Below, one piece after another: positions 22,526 to 32,221 of a stretch of DNA of 64,000 nt. This DNA comes from Haematobia irritans (lineage: Eukaryota > Arthropoda > Insecta > Diptera > Muscidae). Location of the stretch: the NCBI RefSeq assembly GCF_050003625.1, contig NC_134398.1, positions 196,919,700-196,983,699 of the forward strand. The letters run 5' to 3'. The notes under the pieces were generated by a model. That model worked only from the letters and a program-made list of their open reading frames with translations. It was not told the origin of the DNA and searched no databases. The translations under genes and the position numbers were made by a program. The stretch's first letter is position 1. Each line of letters starts with the position of its first letter.

Positions 22526-23990
22526 AAAATCATTCCATTCAATATTCACTGTCGACTTTTTAATTCTGATTATAATCCCTATCGCCTATCTTTAAACCCT
22601 TCTCTTAGTCCTATCACATAAATAGATTTCCACACAATCAAAAAATTGAAAAGAGCATCTTTGGCTCGTAAGAGAGAAATTCACCTTCAATGGAATTGGT
22701 AGCCTGTTCAAATATGCAATTCTTCTAGCCTAATCGAAACTGAAAATATTTCTCAATTAACATTTCAGTATTTTTCGAATTTACTCCTCTTTTCCGTCAA
22801 ACTTTAAGCCCCTATATACCTCTTAACTTTTTGTAATCATCAATGATACTTTGGTGATATTGCGTATATAAGAGAAAGAAAAGCGGTGATAAATCTGACG
22901 TATATCCTCAAATAAATTCTAACTGTCACCTTGGAATTTATGCTCCAAATAACTACATTTATCATTCCTACCAGAATGGTTTGTTCTTACCTTTTTTCCA
23001 AGAAGTTTCGTTTTTTTTTTTTTTTTGGTTATTTTGTTTATTCTTAGTATTTATAGGTAGTTCGCATTTACCTACACCTATGATGATTGCCTTGGTTTAT
23101 GTCCAGGACAATTGTTATGTACTGGCCAAAAATAGCTACTGCCTTTTACCGTAACGGTATGTATGTGAATAGCCTTCAATTTGAATTTATTTTTTGTCGG
23201 GGGTGTGTTCACAGGTATGTAGCTTGCTGGTCAGCAGACACATTTGTTTCACCATGTATCTATTTTATTGGCCTCACAAAAATATATATATAATTTTGGA
23301 TCCTTCATAGTGGGTTTGTCCCTTTGGCATTTTGTCGTATTTTCGAGTTTTTTGTTTTTTTTTCGAACTTTTTAAGGAACAATGTTATTGATGCTATGGC
23401 CTTTCCACTGCCCCTTATGTTAAGGATACATGTTGTCGTTGTTTGTGTTATCCCTGTTTGTTTGTTTGTTGGTTGTTGTTGTTTTCATTGTTTTTGCTTA
23501 CCAAAGCAATTATAATAAATTATTTTTGTATTTGTTCGTTACATCCCATTTCAATATTGTAAGTTTTTATTGCTTTTTTTTTTTGTTGTTTTTGAGCGAA
23601 CTTGGATGCCAAGATGAATTTCCCTGTCCTCTTTATTTGTTTGTTTAAGTGAGTTGTTTGTGGGTGTTTGTGTATTATTTTTTGTCGCATTCAAAGGAAC
23701 ATTTCTTGGTATTCTTATTCACCCCCTGAAAACTTGCATGTTTTTAGTCCCTTTTTGCGGTGTTTTTTTTTTCTTATACGATAATACCCTACACAATGTC
23801 ATCTGTAATTTATTTCGAAGGCTGAAAATCAAGTTTGACAGTTTCATTTCTGCAGGTGATTTACTGATATTCATACAAGGTTTAACTGAGACCTATACCG
23901 GTTCCTAACTATTTTTATGTTTCTTTAACAACTTTGAATAAAAATGCTTTATATTTCAATAAATGGTGTGCCATATAGACTAAGTATGTA
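22526..23990. other. Unique T-rich DNA
   Basis: Long T and TTTG tracts. Several open frames with runs of Phe, Val, Leu and Cys are products of the T-rich composition. No gene or dispersed repeat recognised. Confidence 0.5.
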
Positions 23991-23994
23991 ATCG

Positions 23995-24965
23995 TGACAC
24001 GAAAATTTTGTCAAAATTTTATATCTATAGAAAATTTTGTCAAAATTTTATATCTATAAAAAATTTTTTAAAAATTTTATTTTAATAGAAAATTTTGTCA
24101 AAATTTCATTTTAATAGAAAATTTTGTAAAAATTTTATTTATATAGAAATTTTTTTCAAAATCGTATTTCTATTGAAAATTTTGTCAAAATGTATTTTAT
24201 GTAGAAAATTTTGTCAAAATTTTATTTATATAGAAAATGTTTTCAAAAATCTTTTCTATAGAAAACTGTATAAAAATTTTATTTCCATAGAAATTTTTTC
24301 CAAAATTGTATTTCTATTGAAGATTTTATTTTTATAGAAAATTTTGTCAAATTTTTATTTCTATAGAAAATTTTGTAAAAATTTTATTTATGCAGAAAAT
24401 TTTTTTCAAAATTTTATTTATACAGAAAATTTTGAAAAAATTAGTGTAAACTCAAACGTAGTGGCGAGCAAGTCACTTTGTCTTATTAAAAAATTTAATT
24501 TCCCTGAGGACGGACATCCATGGTGCTAGAAACATTGGAAAGAATTAAAAATAAAACACTATAAAAAAACTAAGATTTTATTTTGTTTCATTACAACATC
24601 ACCTCAAGCCTTACAAACTCTACAAATAATTATACTAAAAGGTCTACCATACAACATCTACAACAACAAAAATTATTTCAATAGAAAATTTTGTTAAAAT
24701 TTTATTTATACGAAACATTTTGTCAAAATTTTTTTTCTATAGAAAATTTTGTCAATGGAACATTTTGCAAAGATTTTATTAATATAGAAAATTTTGTCAA
24801 AATTTTATTTCCAAAGAAAATTTTGCCAAAATTGTATTTCTATTGAAAATTTTTGTTTAAAATTTTATTTCTATAGAAAATTTTGTCAATATTTTATTTA
24901 GAAAAGTTCGTCAAAATTGAATTAATATAAAAAATTTTGTCAATGTTTTATTTGTATAGAACTCT
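23995..24965 (+). repeat. 29-bp array with a unique spacer
   Basis: 23995-24440 and 24680-24965 are 29-bp-type units. 24441-24679 is a non-array spacer (CTCAAACGTAGTGGCGAGC, CCTGAGGACGGACATCCATG). 24966-25145 is unique AT-rich sequence that recurs in the duplication. Confidence 0.8.
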
Positions 24966-25181
24966 TAGATCGAGAGGAATATTTTGCAAAAACTACCAAA
25001 ATATTAAGAGTTCTACCAAGCTATCCAATAGTAACAAATTCTCAATTTTTGTTAGAATACTACCAACTGTAGCAAATGTGGTACTAAGTTCTAAAGAGTA
25101 AATTTACCAGGTCAATGAAAATCACATTATAAAGTAACCGGTCCGGGAGCCACCGTGGTGCAATGGTTAGCATGCCGGCAT
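24138..25181 (+). repeat. 1,044-bp tandem duplication, first copy
   Basis: Matches 25182-26225 with an offset of exactly 1,044 at every landmark checked: the ATATAGAAAT start, the spacer and the GGAGCCACCG SINE head. Only a dozen or so substitutions were seen and no net indels. The first copy ends 36 bp into a SINE (25146-25181), and the sequence then restarts inside the 29-bp array. Confidence 0.93.
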
Positions 25182-26225
25182 TTTATATAGAAATTTTTTT
25201 CAAAATCGTATTTCTATTGAAAATTTTGTCAAAATGTATTTTATGTAGAAAATTTTGTCAAAATTTTATTTATATAGAAAATGTTTTCAAAAATCTTTTC
25301 TATAGAAAACTGTATAAAAATTTTATTTCCATAGAAATTTTTTCCAAAATTGTATTTCTATTGAAGATTTTATTTTTATAGAAAATTTTGTCAAATTTTT
25401 ATTTCTATAGAAAATTTTGTAAAAATTTTATTTATGCAGAAAATTTTTTTCAAAATTTTATTTATACAGAAAATTTTGAAAAAATTAGTGTAAACTCAAA
25501 CGTAGTGGCGAGCAAGTCACTTTGTCTTATTAAAAAATTTAATTTCCCTGAGGACGGACATCCATGGTGCTAGAAACATTGGAAAGAATTAAAAATAAAA
25601 CACTATAAAAAAACTAAGATTTTATTTTGTTTCATTACAACATCACCTCAAGCCTTACAAACTCTACAAATAATTATACTAAAAGGTCTACCATACAACA
25701 TCTACAACAACAAAAATTATTTCAATAGAACATTTTGTTAAAATTTTATTTATACGAAACATTTTGTCAAAATTTTTTTTCTATAGAAAATTTTGTCAAT
25801 GGAACATTTTGCAAAGCTTTTATTAATATAGAAAAGTTTGTCGAAATTTTATTTCCAAAGAAAATTTTGCCAAAATTTTATTTCTATTGACAATTTTTGT
25901 TTAAAATTTTATTTCTATAGAAAATTTTGTCAATATTTTATTAAGAAAATTTCGTCAAAATTGAATTAATATAAAAAATTTTATCAATGTTTCATTTGTA
26001 TAGAACTCTTAGATCGAGAGGAATATTTTGCAAAAACTATCAAAATATTAAGAGTTCTACCATGCTATCCAACAGTAACAAATTCTCAATTTTTGTTAGA
26101 ATACTACCAACTGTAGCAAATGTGGTACTAAGTTCTATAGAGTAAATTTACCAGGTCAATGAAAATCACATTATAAAGTAACCGGTCCGGGAGCCACCGT
26201 GGTGCAATGGTTAGCATGCCGGCAT
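25182..26225 (+). repeat. 1,044-bp tandem duplication, second copy
   Basis: Second copy of 24138-25181. It continues past the breakpoint into the full SINE, so the SINE inserted before the duplication. The junction joins SINE sequence GCCGGCAT to array sequence TTTATATAG, with about 3 bp of shared T residues. Confidence 0.93.
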
Positions 26226-26485
26226 TGCATTCACAAGGTCGTGAGTTCGACCGAACACCAAAAAGTTTTTCAGCGGTGGATTGTCCCACCTCAGTAATGC
26301 TGGTGACATTTCTGAGGGTTTCAAAGCTTCTTTAAGTGGTTTTACTGGAATGTGGAACACCGTTCGAACTTAACATGGAATCGGGCAGCACTCAGTAATA
26401 AGAGAGAAGTTCACCACTGTGGTATCACAATGGACTTAATAGTTTAAGTGAGCCTGATACATAGGGCTGCCACATAACCTAACCT
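26190..26485 (+). mobile_element. tRNA-derived SINE, copy 5, with target duplication
   Basis: Flanked by the 10-bp duplication AACCGGTCCG (26180-26189 and 26486-26495). It lacks part of box B and an internal stretch after CCGTTCGAACT, and ends in CCTAACCT. Its first 36 bp also occur as an orphan head at 25146-25181 because of the tandem duplication. Confidence 0.9.
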
Positions 26486-26779
26486 AACCGGTCCGTCCTT
26501 TCTATAATATTTGACCAGCCCTGGGAGTTATACATACATAACAGGCACGGAGCTGGTATTAATCCGTTTTCCCACATGGTAGAAATCAAACACGAAGTTG
26601 ATCCCAAAGTAGAAAAAATACTTTTCAATTGAACAATTGAGAAAATTGTTGTCTGCCGGCAGGTGACTTTCGTCCAATTATTGTCCAAATATAAAGCTAC
26701 TTGTGATTTTTACTTACAAGTTTAATTTTTGTCTCGGTTTAATCTATTTCCAAATTTTGTTAATATTTAGTGTAGACTA

Positions 26780-27055
26780 CTACGAAGGGGTTGTATCCAG
26801 TAATGAGCAAATTCTATTCAATTATCCTAATAGTTTAAGTACCATGGTGCGTATGGCGAATTTCTCCTATGATCATTGCACAACTCATACGCTCCAATGG
26901 ACATATTACCCTGTATCCCACGGATAAATGCTTCAATGATCTTATGCAAAGTCCGTCAATTGAAGTGGGCTTGTTTGTACATGGACATGAGCTTTATCAC
27001 AGCTCCACCAAAAAATTGTCTAAATGCTTTAAACTTACGATCTAGACGGACAATT
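26780..27055 (+). pseudogene. Possible degenerate exon of an unrecognised gene
   Basis: Two partial frames look protein-like and appear to be joined by a frameshift near 26900. The first, after a possible splice acceptor TTAATATTTAG, reads VDYYEGVVSSNEQ and onward to SYDHCTTHTL. The second, one base over, reads ITLYPTDKCFNDLMQSPSIE and continues through GLFVHGHELYHSS and KCFKLTI to a stop at about 27045. Mixed hydrophobic and polar residues with spaced cysteines suggest a real extracellular or membrane protein fragment, but I cannot name the family. 26496-26779 is unique AT-rich sequence. Confidence 0.3.
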
Positions 27056-27135
27056 GACCGGTTTCGAACGTGAAAAAAAAAATGCTAACCGAACTCACCC
27101 CTCAATGATTCCATTGTTACTAGTGTTGTGTGACA

Positions 27136-27485
27136 TTTCTATAGAAAATTTTGTCAAAATTTTATTTCTATAGAAAATTTTGTCAAAATTTTATTTCTAT
27201 AGAAAATTTTGTCAAAATATTATTTCTATAGAAAATTTTGTCAAAATATTATTTCTATAGAAAATTTTGTTAACATTTTATGTATCTAGAAAATGTTGTC
27301 CAAATTTTATTTCTATAGAAAATTCTGTCAAAATTTTTTTTCTATAAAAAATATTTTCAAAATATTATTTCTATAGAAAATGTTGTCAAAATTTTATTGC
27401 TATAGAAAATTTTGTCAAAATTTTATTTCTATACATTTTTTTTCAAAATTTTATTTCCAAAAAAAAATCTGTCAAAATTTTATTT
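27136..27485 (+). repeat. 29-bp tandem array, well preserved
   Basis: About a dozen units; successive CTATAG motifs are 29 bp apart (27139, 27168). No HINE ends are attached. Confidence 0.85.
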
Positions 27486-27806
27486 CATTGTTGTTGTTTT
27501 TGATTTCAGCTTAAAACCATGCATTGACTAAACTACAAGTGTAGCTTAACCAACAGAGGGAAATAATGTTTGTCAAATTTATTTGGACAAAGCTCTATAG
27601 ACTGCAAGATGGTTGGATGGACGTACGTTTCGAAATTACCACATTCCTCATGAGCATCCTCTACTTGCAGCAAAACTATCAACCAATTATCAGAATAAAT
27701 TCAGGCAGTTCATCAAATTTATTTTACAAATTTATTTCGGCATAAACCGGCTATCATGTAAAACTTTTTTCGGAAGGTTCAAGTGTAAACCACACTTTTG
27801 GGTTTG
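27486..27806 (-). repeat. Dispersed repeat B, uninterrupted inverse copy
   Basis: The most complete single copy: TTGTTGTTTTTGATTTCAGC, CTACAAGTGTAGCTTAACC, GACTGCAAGATGGTTGGATG, TACCACATTCCTCATGAGC, CGGCATAAACCGGC, and TTTTTTCGGAAGGTTCAAG. It sits between two 29-bp arrays. Confidence 0.65.
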
Positions 27807-27819
27807 ATTGTGTTTCTAT

Positions 27820-28015
27820 AGCAAATTGTGTTTCTGTATAAATTTTGGTCAAAATTTTATTTCTATAGAAAATTTTGTAAACATTTTATTCCTATAGAAA
27901 ATTTTGTCAAAATTTTATTTCTATAGAAAATGTTGTCAAAATTTTATTTCTATAAAAATTTTGTCAAAATTTTGTTTCTATAGAACATTTTTTCAAAATT
28001 TTATTTCTATAGACC
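27820..28015 (+). repeat. 29-bp tandem array
   Basis: Six to seven units continuing the array at 27136-27485 on the far side of repeat B, as expected if repeat B inserted into one array. Confidence 0.8.
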
Positions 28016-28032
28016 TAAGTATAAGGGTCAGA

Positions 28033-29748
28033 ATAAACAAGTATATACGGCCGTAAGTTCGGCCAGGCCGAACCTTATGTACCCTCCACCATGGATTTCG
28101 TAAAAATAATAAAGACGATCATCCACAATTAAAATACTTGGGTTGCAGCCGATGGCAAGGCATATTAAAACTACGAATAAATACGTATATATCCAATACG
28201 GTCGATTAAATGTGCATATATCCAGTTCTTGACCGGTATATATAGGGAAGAAATAATTACGAACCGATATGAAATTTTGTGCAGTAATTATAGAGCCATA
28301 ACTGAAATATGGGGATTGCTTTATATGGGGGCTATATACAATTATGAACACGCGTCTACCAAAAATGGCAAATTTTTTACTGTTTGGTGGATTGGAAGAA
28401 TTCTTGATGTTTTGGAAGATTTTGCAAAATATTCCTCTCCAATTATGAAATGCTTTATAAATTTTCTATAGAAATAACATTTAGACAAAATTTTCTACGG
28501 AAATAAAATTCTGACAAAATTTTCTATAGAAATAAAATTTGGACAAAATTTTCTATTGAAATACATTTTTGACAAAATTTTTTATAGAAATTATATTTTG
28601 ACAAAATTTCCTAAAGACATAAAATGTTGACAAAATTTTCTATAGAAATAAAATTTTGACAACATTTTCTATAGAAATATAAAATGTTGACAAAATTTTC
28701 TATGGCAGTAACATTTTGGTAGCTTATTTTTGACTCGAGTGGCAATCGTAATTTTTCTGTGATTGGGGATCGGTTTATATGGGGGCTACATATAATTATG
28801 AACCGATATGGACCACTTGTTGCATGGTTGTTAGAGACCATATAATAACACCACGTTCTAAGTTTCAACCGGATCGGAAGAATTTTGCTCCTGCAAGAGG
28901 CTCCGTAGGTCAAATCTGGGGATCGGTTCATATGGGTCGATATATAATTATGGACCGATATGGACCAATTCTGTACAAAACTTCGGACGGATCGGATGAA
29001 ATTTGCTTCTCTTTGAGGCTCCGTAGGTCAAATCTGGGGATCGGTTTATATGGAGGCTATATATAATTATGGACCGATGTGGACAAATTTTTGCATGGTT
29101 GTTCGAGACCATATACAAACACTATGTACCAAATTTCTGCCGGATCGGATGAAATTTGCTTCTCTTTGAGGCTCCGCAATCAAAATCTGGTGATCGCTTT
29201 TATATGGGGGCTATATATAATTATGGACCGATGCGGGGGCAGTTTTTACATAATTGTTAGAGACCATATTCCAACGTCATGTACCAAATTTTAGCCGTAT
29301 CGGATGAAATTTGTTTCTGTTTGAGGCTCCGCAAACCAAATCTGGGGATCGGTTTATATGGGGGCTATATATAATTATGGACCGATGTGGACCAATTTTT
29401 GCATGGTTGTTAGCGGTCATATACTAACACCCTGTACCAAATTTCAGACAGATCGAATGAGGGTCCGTTTATATGGTGGCAATACGTAAAAGTGAACCCA
29501 TTTTCAATACCATTTGACCTACATCAATAACAACTACTTGTGTCAAGTTTCACGTCGATAGCTTGTTTCGTTCGGAAGTTAGCGTGATTTCAACAGGCGG
29601 ACGGACGGACATGCTTAGTCCGACTCAGAATTTCACCACGAACCAGAATATATATACTTTTTGGGGTCTTAGAGCAATATTTCGATGTGTTACAAATGGA
29701 ATGAAAATGTTAATATACCCCCCATCCTATGGTGGAGGGTATACAAAT
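28033..29748 (-). mobile_element. HINE-1, full-length inverse copy
   Basis: 3' terminus AACAAGTATATACGGCCG with hairpin GTTCGGCCAGGCCGAA at 28033, 29-bp array 28460-28725, 153-bp array 28740-29480 and inverse 5' module to 29748 (ATCCTATGGTGGAGGGTAT). The insert at 28190-28460 resembles 61845-62060 in inverse, marking both copies as one subfamily. Confidence 0.87.
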
Positions 29749-30880
29749 AGCAATAGGTTTGAAATTGTAGCCCGATAACTAAAAAAATAACTAAAATGTA
29801 TTTTATATAGTCGGACTCGGGATAGATTGTGTATCGAGCCGTATTTATAATATGGGGTCTGGGTTTTAAATAAATCAAATCGGTTATAACATGGTGAAAT
29901 GGTCAATAATGAATGTAACCTACATTAACACTAAAACCGAATTTGTACCAAATTTCAGGATCTTAATACTATTATTGAAGACAGCAGCTTGAAATTGTAA
30001 AACATACGATTTTTTCATAGGTCGCAAAAAATTATCATTTTATGATTTTGGATAGAATTCCAAATATCACTGTCATGGTATCTACTCAAGTAGCGTATCT
30101 TACAAAATACCACAGATTTACCACATCGAATTATTTACACAAAATATATGCTACTACCATACCATAATTTATGGTGTTTTCACAGTAATTTGTATTTCTT
30201 TTAATTTTATCGGAATTGCTTTTGTCTGATTTTGACCATTGTCAATGACAATTTCACGTGTCTTCATCAACAGAAAAAAAATGTTTGAGTGCCGCCAAAA
30301 TCCCTATCACACCATGCCTTACTTAGCACACTTGATGTCTTTTTTTTTTTTTTTTTGGTTTTTTGTTTCGAAATTATATTTTATTCTCCATGGCTCTTTT
30401 CTCTACGCTAAATGTGTTTATTTGTTAATTTCTTAAGTAATTAGGAATATTTTAAGGGACCCATTGTTTTAATGTAATCACAAAAACTGTGTTCGAACTA
30501 ATTTGAAAGATGATGAAAAACAAATACAAAACGAAAGAAAAAAAAAAACCGGTCACGGTTCACAGAAACACGGAAACACAGCTGGCAATGGAAAATATTT
30601 TAATTGAATTGGGTGAGGTTGTAAGAATAGACTTTGGCAAATTTAATTTGTACATAGATTTATATGGGCTATATATTATAAGCTGATGAGGATTTGTATA
30701 TACAAATTTCTAAGAATTTAACATAAATAATGCAAAATAAAACATAAATCTAGAACACAAATTGTGTGTTTTTTTAACAGAAAATTTCTTAAAATGAAAC
30801 CACTTTTTCAGTCGAAGAGGGATGTGAAGTTTGCAACTCTCTCTTCAACTGAGAATTGAAAATCCTACTTTTGCTACTTA
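29749..30880. other. Unique AT-rich DNA
   Basis: No gene or dispersed repeat recognised. Poly-T at 30339-30356 and A-rich tract near 30535-30550. Confidence 0.5.
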
Positions 30881-30885
30881 ACGAA

Positions 30886-31185
30886 ATGCATATTATCGTA
30901 CCAAATGGAGCCAAGAAGTACTACATTCATTTTCAGAAGAGGGAAGGATATTTCGTGTGTATCTTTAACGGAAATATCAACAGTCCTCGTCATTACTCGA
31001 TTGCAATAGGTTCATCCTGCGTTAATATAGAGATTTTGGAAAACAAAGACCCTCAATACGAAAGTGTTCTTCTGAAGTTTGGTAGAATGAAAGCTAAGCA
31101 TTTAAGTTGGCAACTCTTATCGAGAAAACACGTATTTCTCAAAAGCTCCAGTTTCTATCTTTTGTTTTATAAATATTTCGGTTAA
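30886..31185 (+). CDS. Unrecognised 99-residue open frame upstream of the retrotransposon
   Basis: ATG at 30886 in a favourable fly context (ACGAAATG), open to TAA after residue 99. The same frame is open upstream only to 30853. Residues are varied and protein-like: HIIVPNGAKKYYIHFQKREG, a middle with NGNINSPRHYSIAIG and a basic, aromatic end FYLLFYKYFG. It lies about 70 bp before the retrotransposon's ORF1, so it could be part of that element's 5' region, a co-mobilised segment or an unrelated exon. No domain recognised. Confidence 0.3.
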   Translation: MHIIVPNGAKKYYIHFQKREGYFVCIFNGNINSPRHYSIAIGSSCVNIEILENKDPQYESVLLKFGRMKAKHLSWQLLSRKHVFLKSSSFYLLFYKYFG

Positions 31186-31256
31186 ACTAGTCCGATAAAC
31201 AATTTGAAGACATTACGACTTGTTTTCACTTTCGCTGAATTAGAATTTGATGAAAA

Positions 31257-32218
31257 ATGCCTCCAAAATCTCGCCGTAGTCTAAAAAAAAGTGTAAATTA
31301 GAAGTTAAAGAAGATGAAGAATCCATACAATGTGATAAGTGTGAGAAAACTTTTCATTCTCTCTGTTGTATGCTTGATAAACGTCAATATGAACATTTAA
31401 TCGCAAACGAGAGTGAGGAGTATATTTGTCACCTCTGCAATGATAATGGTGGTAACATAAGGAGAGAGCTAAACGAAATAAAAACAAAATTAAATACATT
31501 GGATGAATTGCGAGATGCTGTTAGTTTTATGTCAAAGCAGTTTGATGAAATGTTAAAAGGAATTGCCGATAATAAAAAACAACTTGATATTGTTAAAAAA
31601 GAAAATAAAATAATGAAATCTGAAATAGAAGATCTTAAAAAATCTGTAAAATTCTTGAACGATAATCGTGTTAAAAATGACTGTTTGATCAGTGGTTTAA
31701 AATGCACTGATATGAATGCAAATGCGATCGATACATTTGTGTCTCTTATGAATGACGGTGGAGTGACAATAAAGACAGATGACATTGAAGATGCTTATTT
31801 TGTAAAAAGTAATAACTCCACAAAGCAAAATATGATTGTGAAATTTGCGTCAACAAAAAGTAAACAAAAATTTATGTCGTCTAAGCAGAAATTAAAAGAA
31901 AACGAGGCCACGAATGATGTTTATGTTAATGATTTTTTAAGCAAAGATACTCTGGAGTTATTACATCATGCGAAATCTTTGAAAGCTGTGGGTTATAGAA
32001 GAATATATGCTGTAAATGGAAGAATTTATGTGAAGAGAAGCGAATTGTCAAAACCTAAATGGGTAAAAACTGCTAAAGAGGTAGATGACATTTTACTAGA
32101 AGCTACATCCAGTCGAGAGCGACGACGACGCACATTGAATGAAGCCGATATTCGCAGGGAAGTTTCCGATGAAAGCGATGTCGAACAAGATAACCAACAT
32201 ATGTCTCCTTCACAATAA
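31257..32218 (+). pseudogene. Retrotransposon ORF1, zinc-finger/coiled-coil nucleic-acid-binding protein, one frameshift
   Basis: Retrotransposon ORF1 proteins bind element RNA and act as chaperones during reverse transcription. From ATG 31370 the frame runs 282 codons, but a better start is ATG 31257 (MPPKSRRSLKK), out of register by one base at an A-run (31283-31290). With that run read one base longer the protein would be about 321 residues. Order: PHD-like zinc ligands (QCDKCEKTFH, then YICHLCN), coiled coil (LNEIKTKLNTLDELRDA through EIEDLKKSVKFL), an RNA-binding-like fold after LISGLKCTDM, and a C-terminal region (VYVNDFLSKDTLELLHHAKS) resembling the FP-type domain of such ORF1 proteins. 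The tail is basic and acidic. Confidence 0.8.
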
Positions 32219-32221
32219 TCA

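Noticed and set aside
23087..23908. Several hydrophobic frames suggesting membrane proteins
   Set aside because: Composition follows T-rich low-complexity DNA; frames overlap each other and lack conserved motifs.
24095..24529. Repeated Phe/Asn/Lys-rich frames over the 29-bp arrays (also near 12 kb, 14 kb and 25.2 kb)
   Set aside because: Products of AT-rich tandem repeats, broken between arrays and without any domain.
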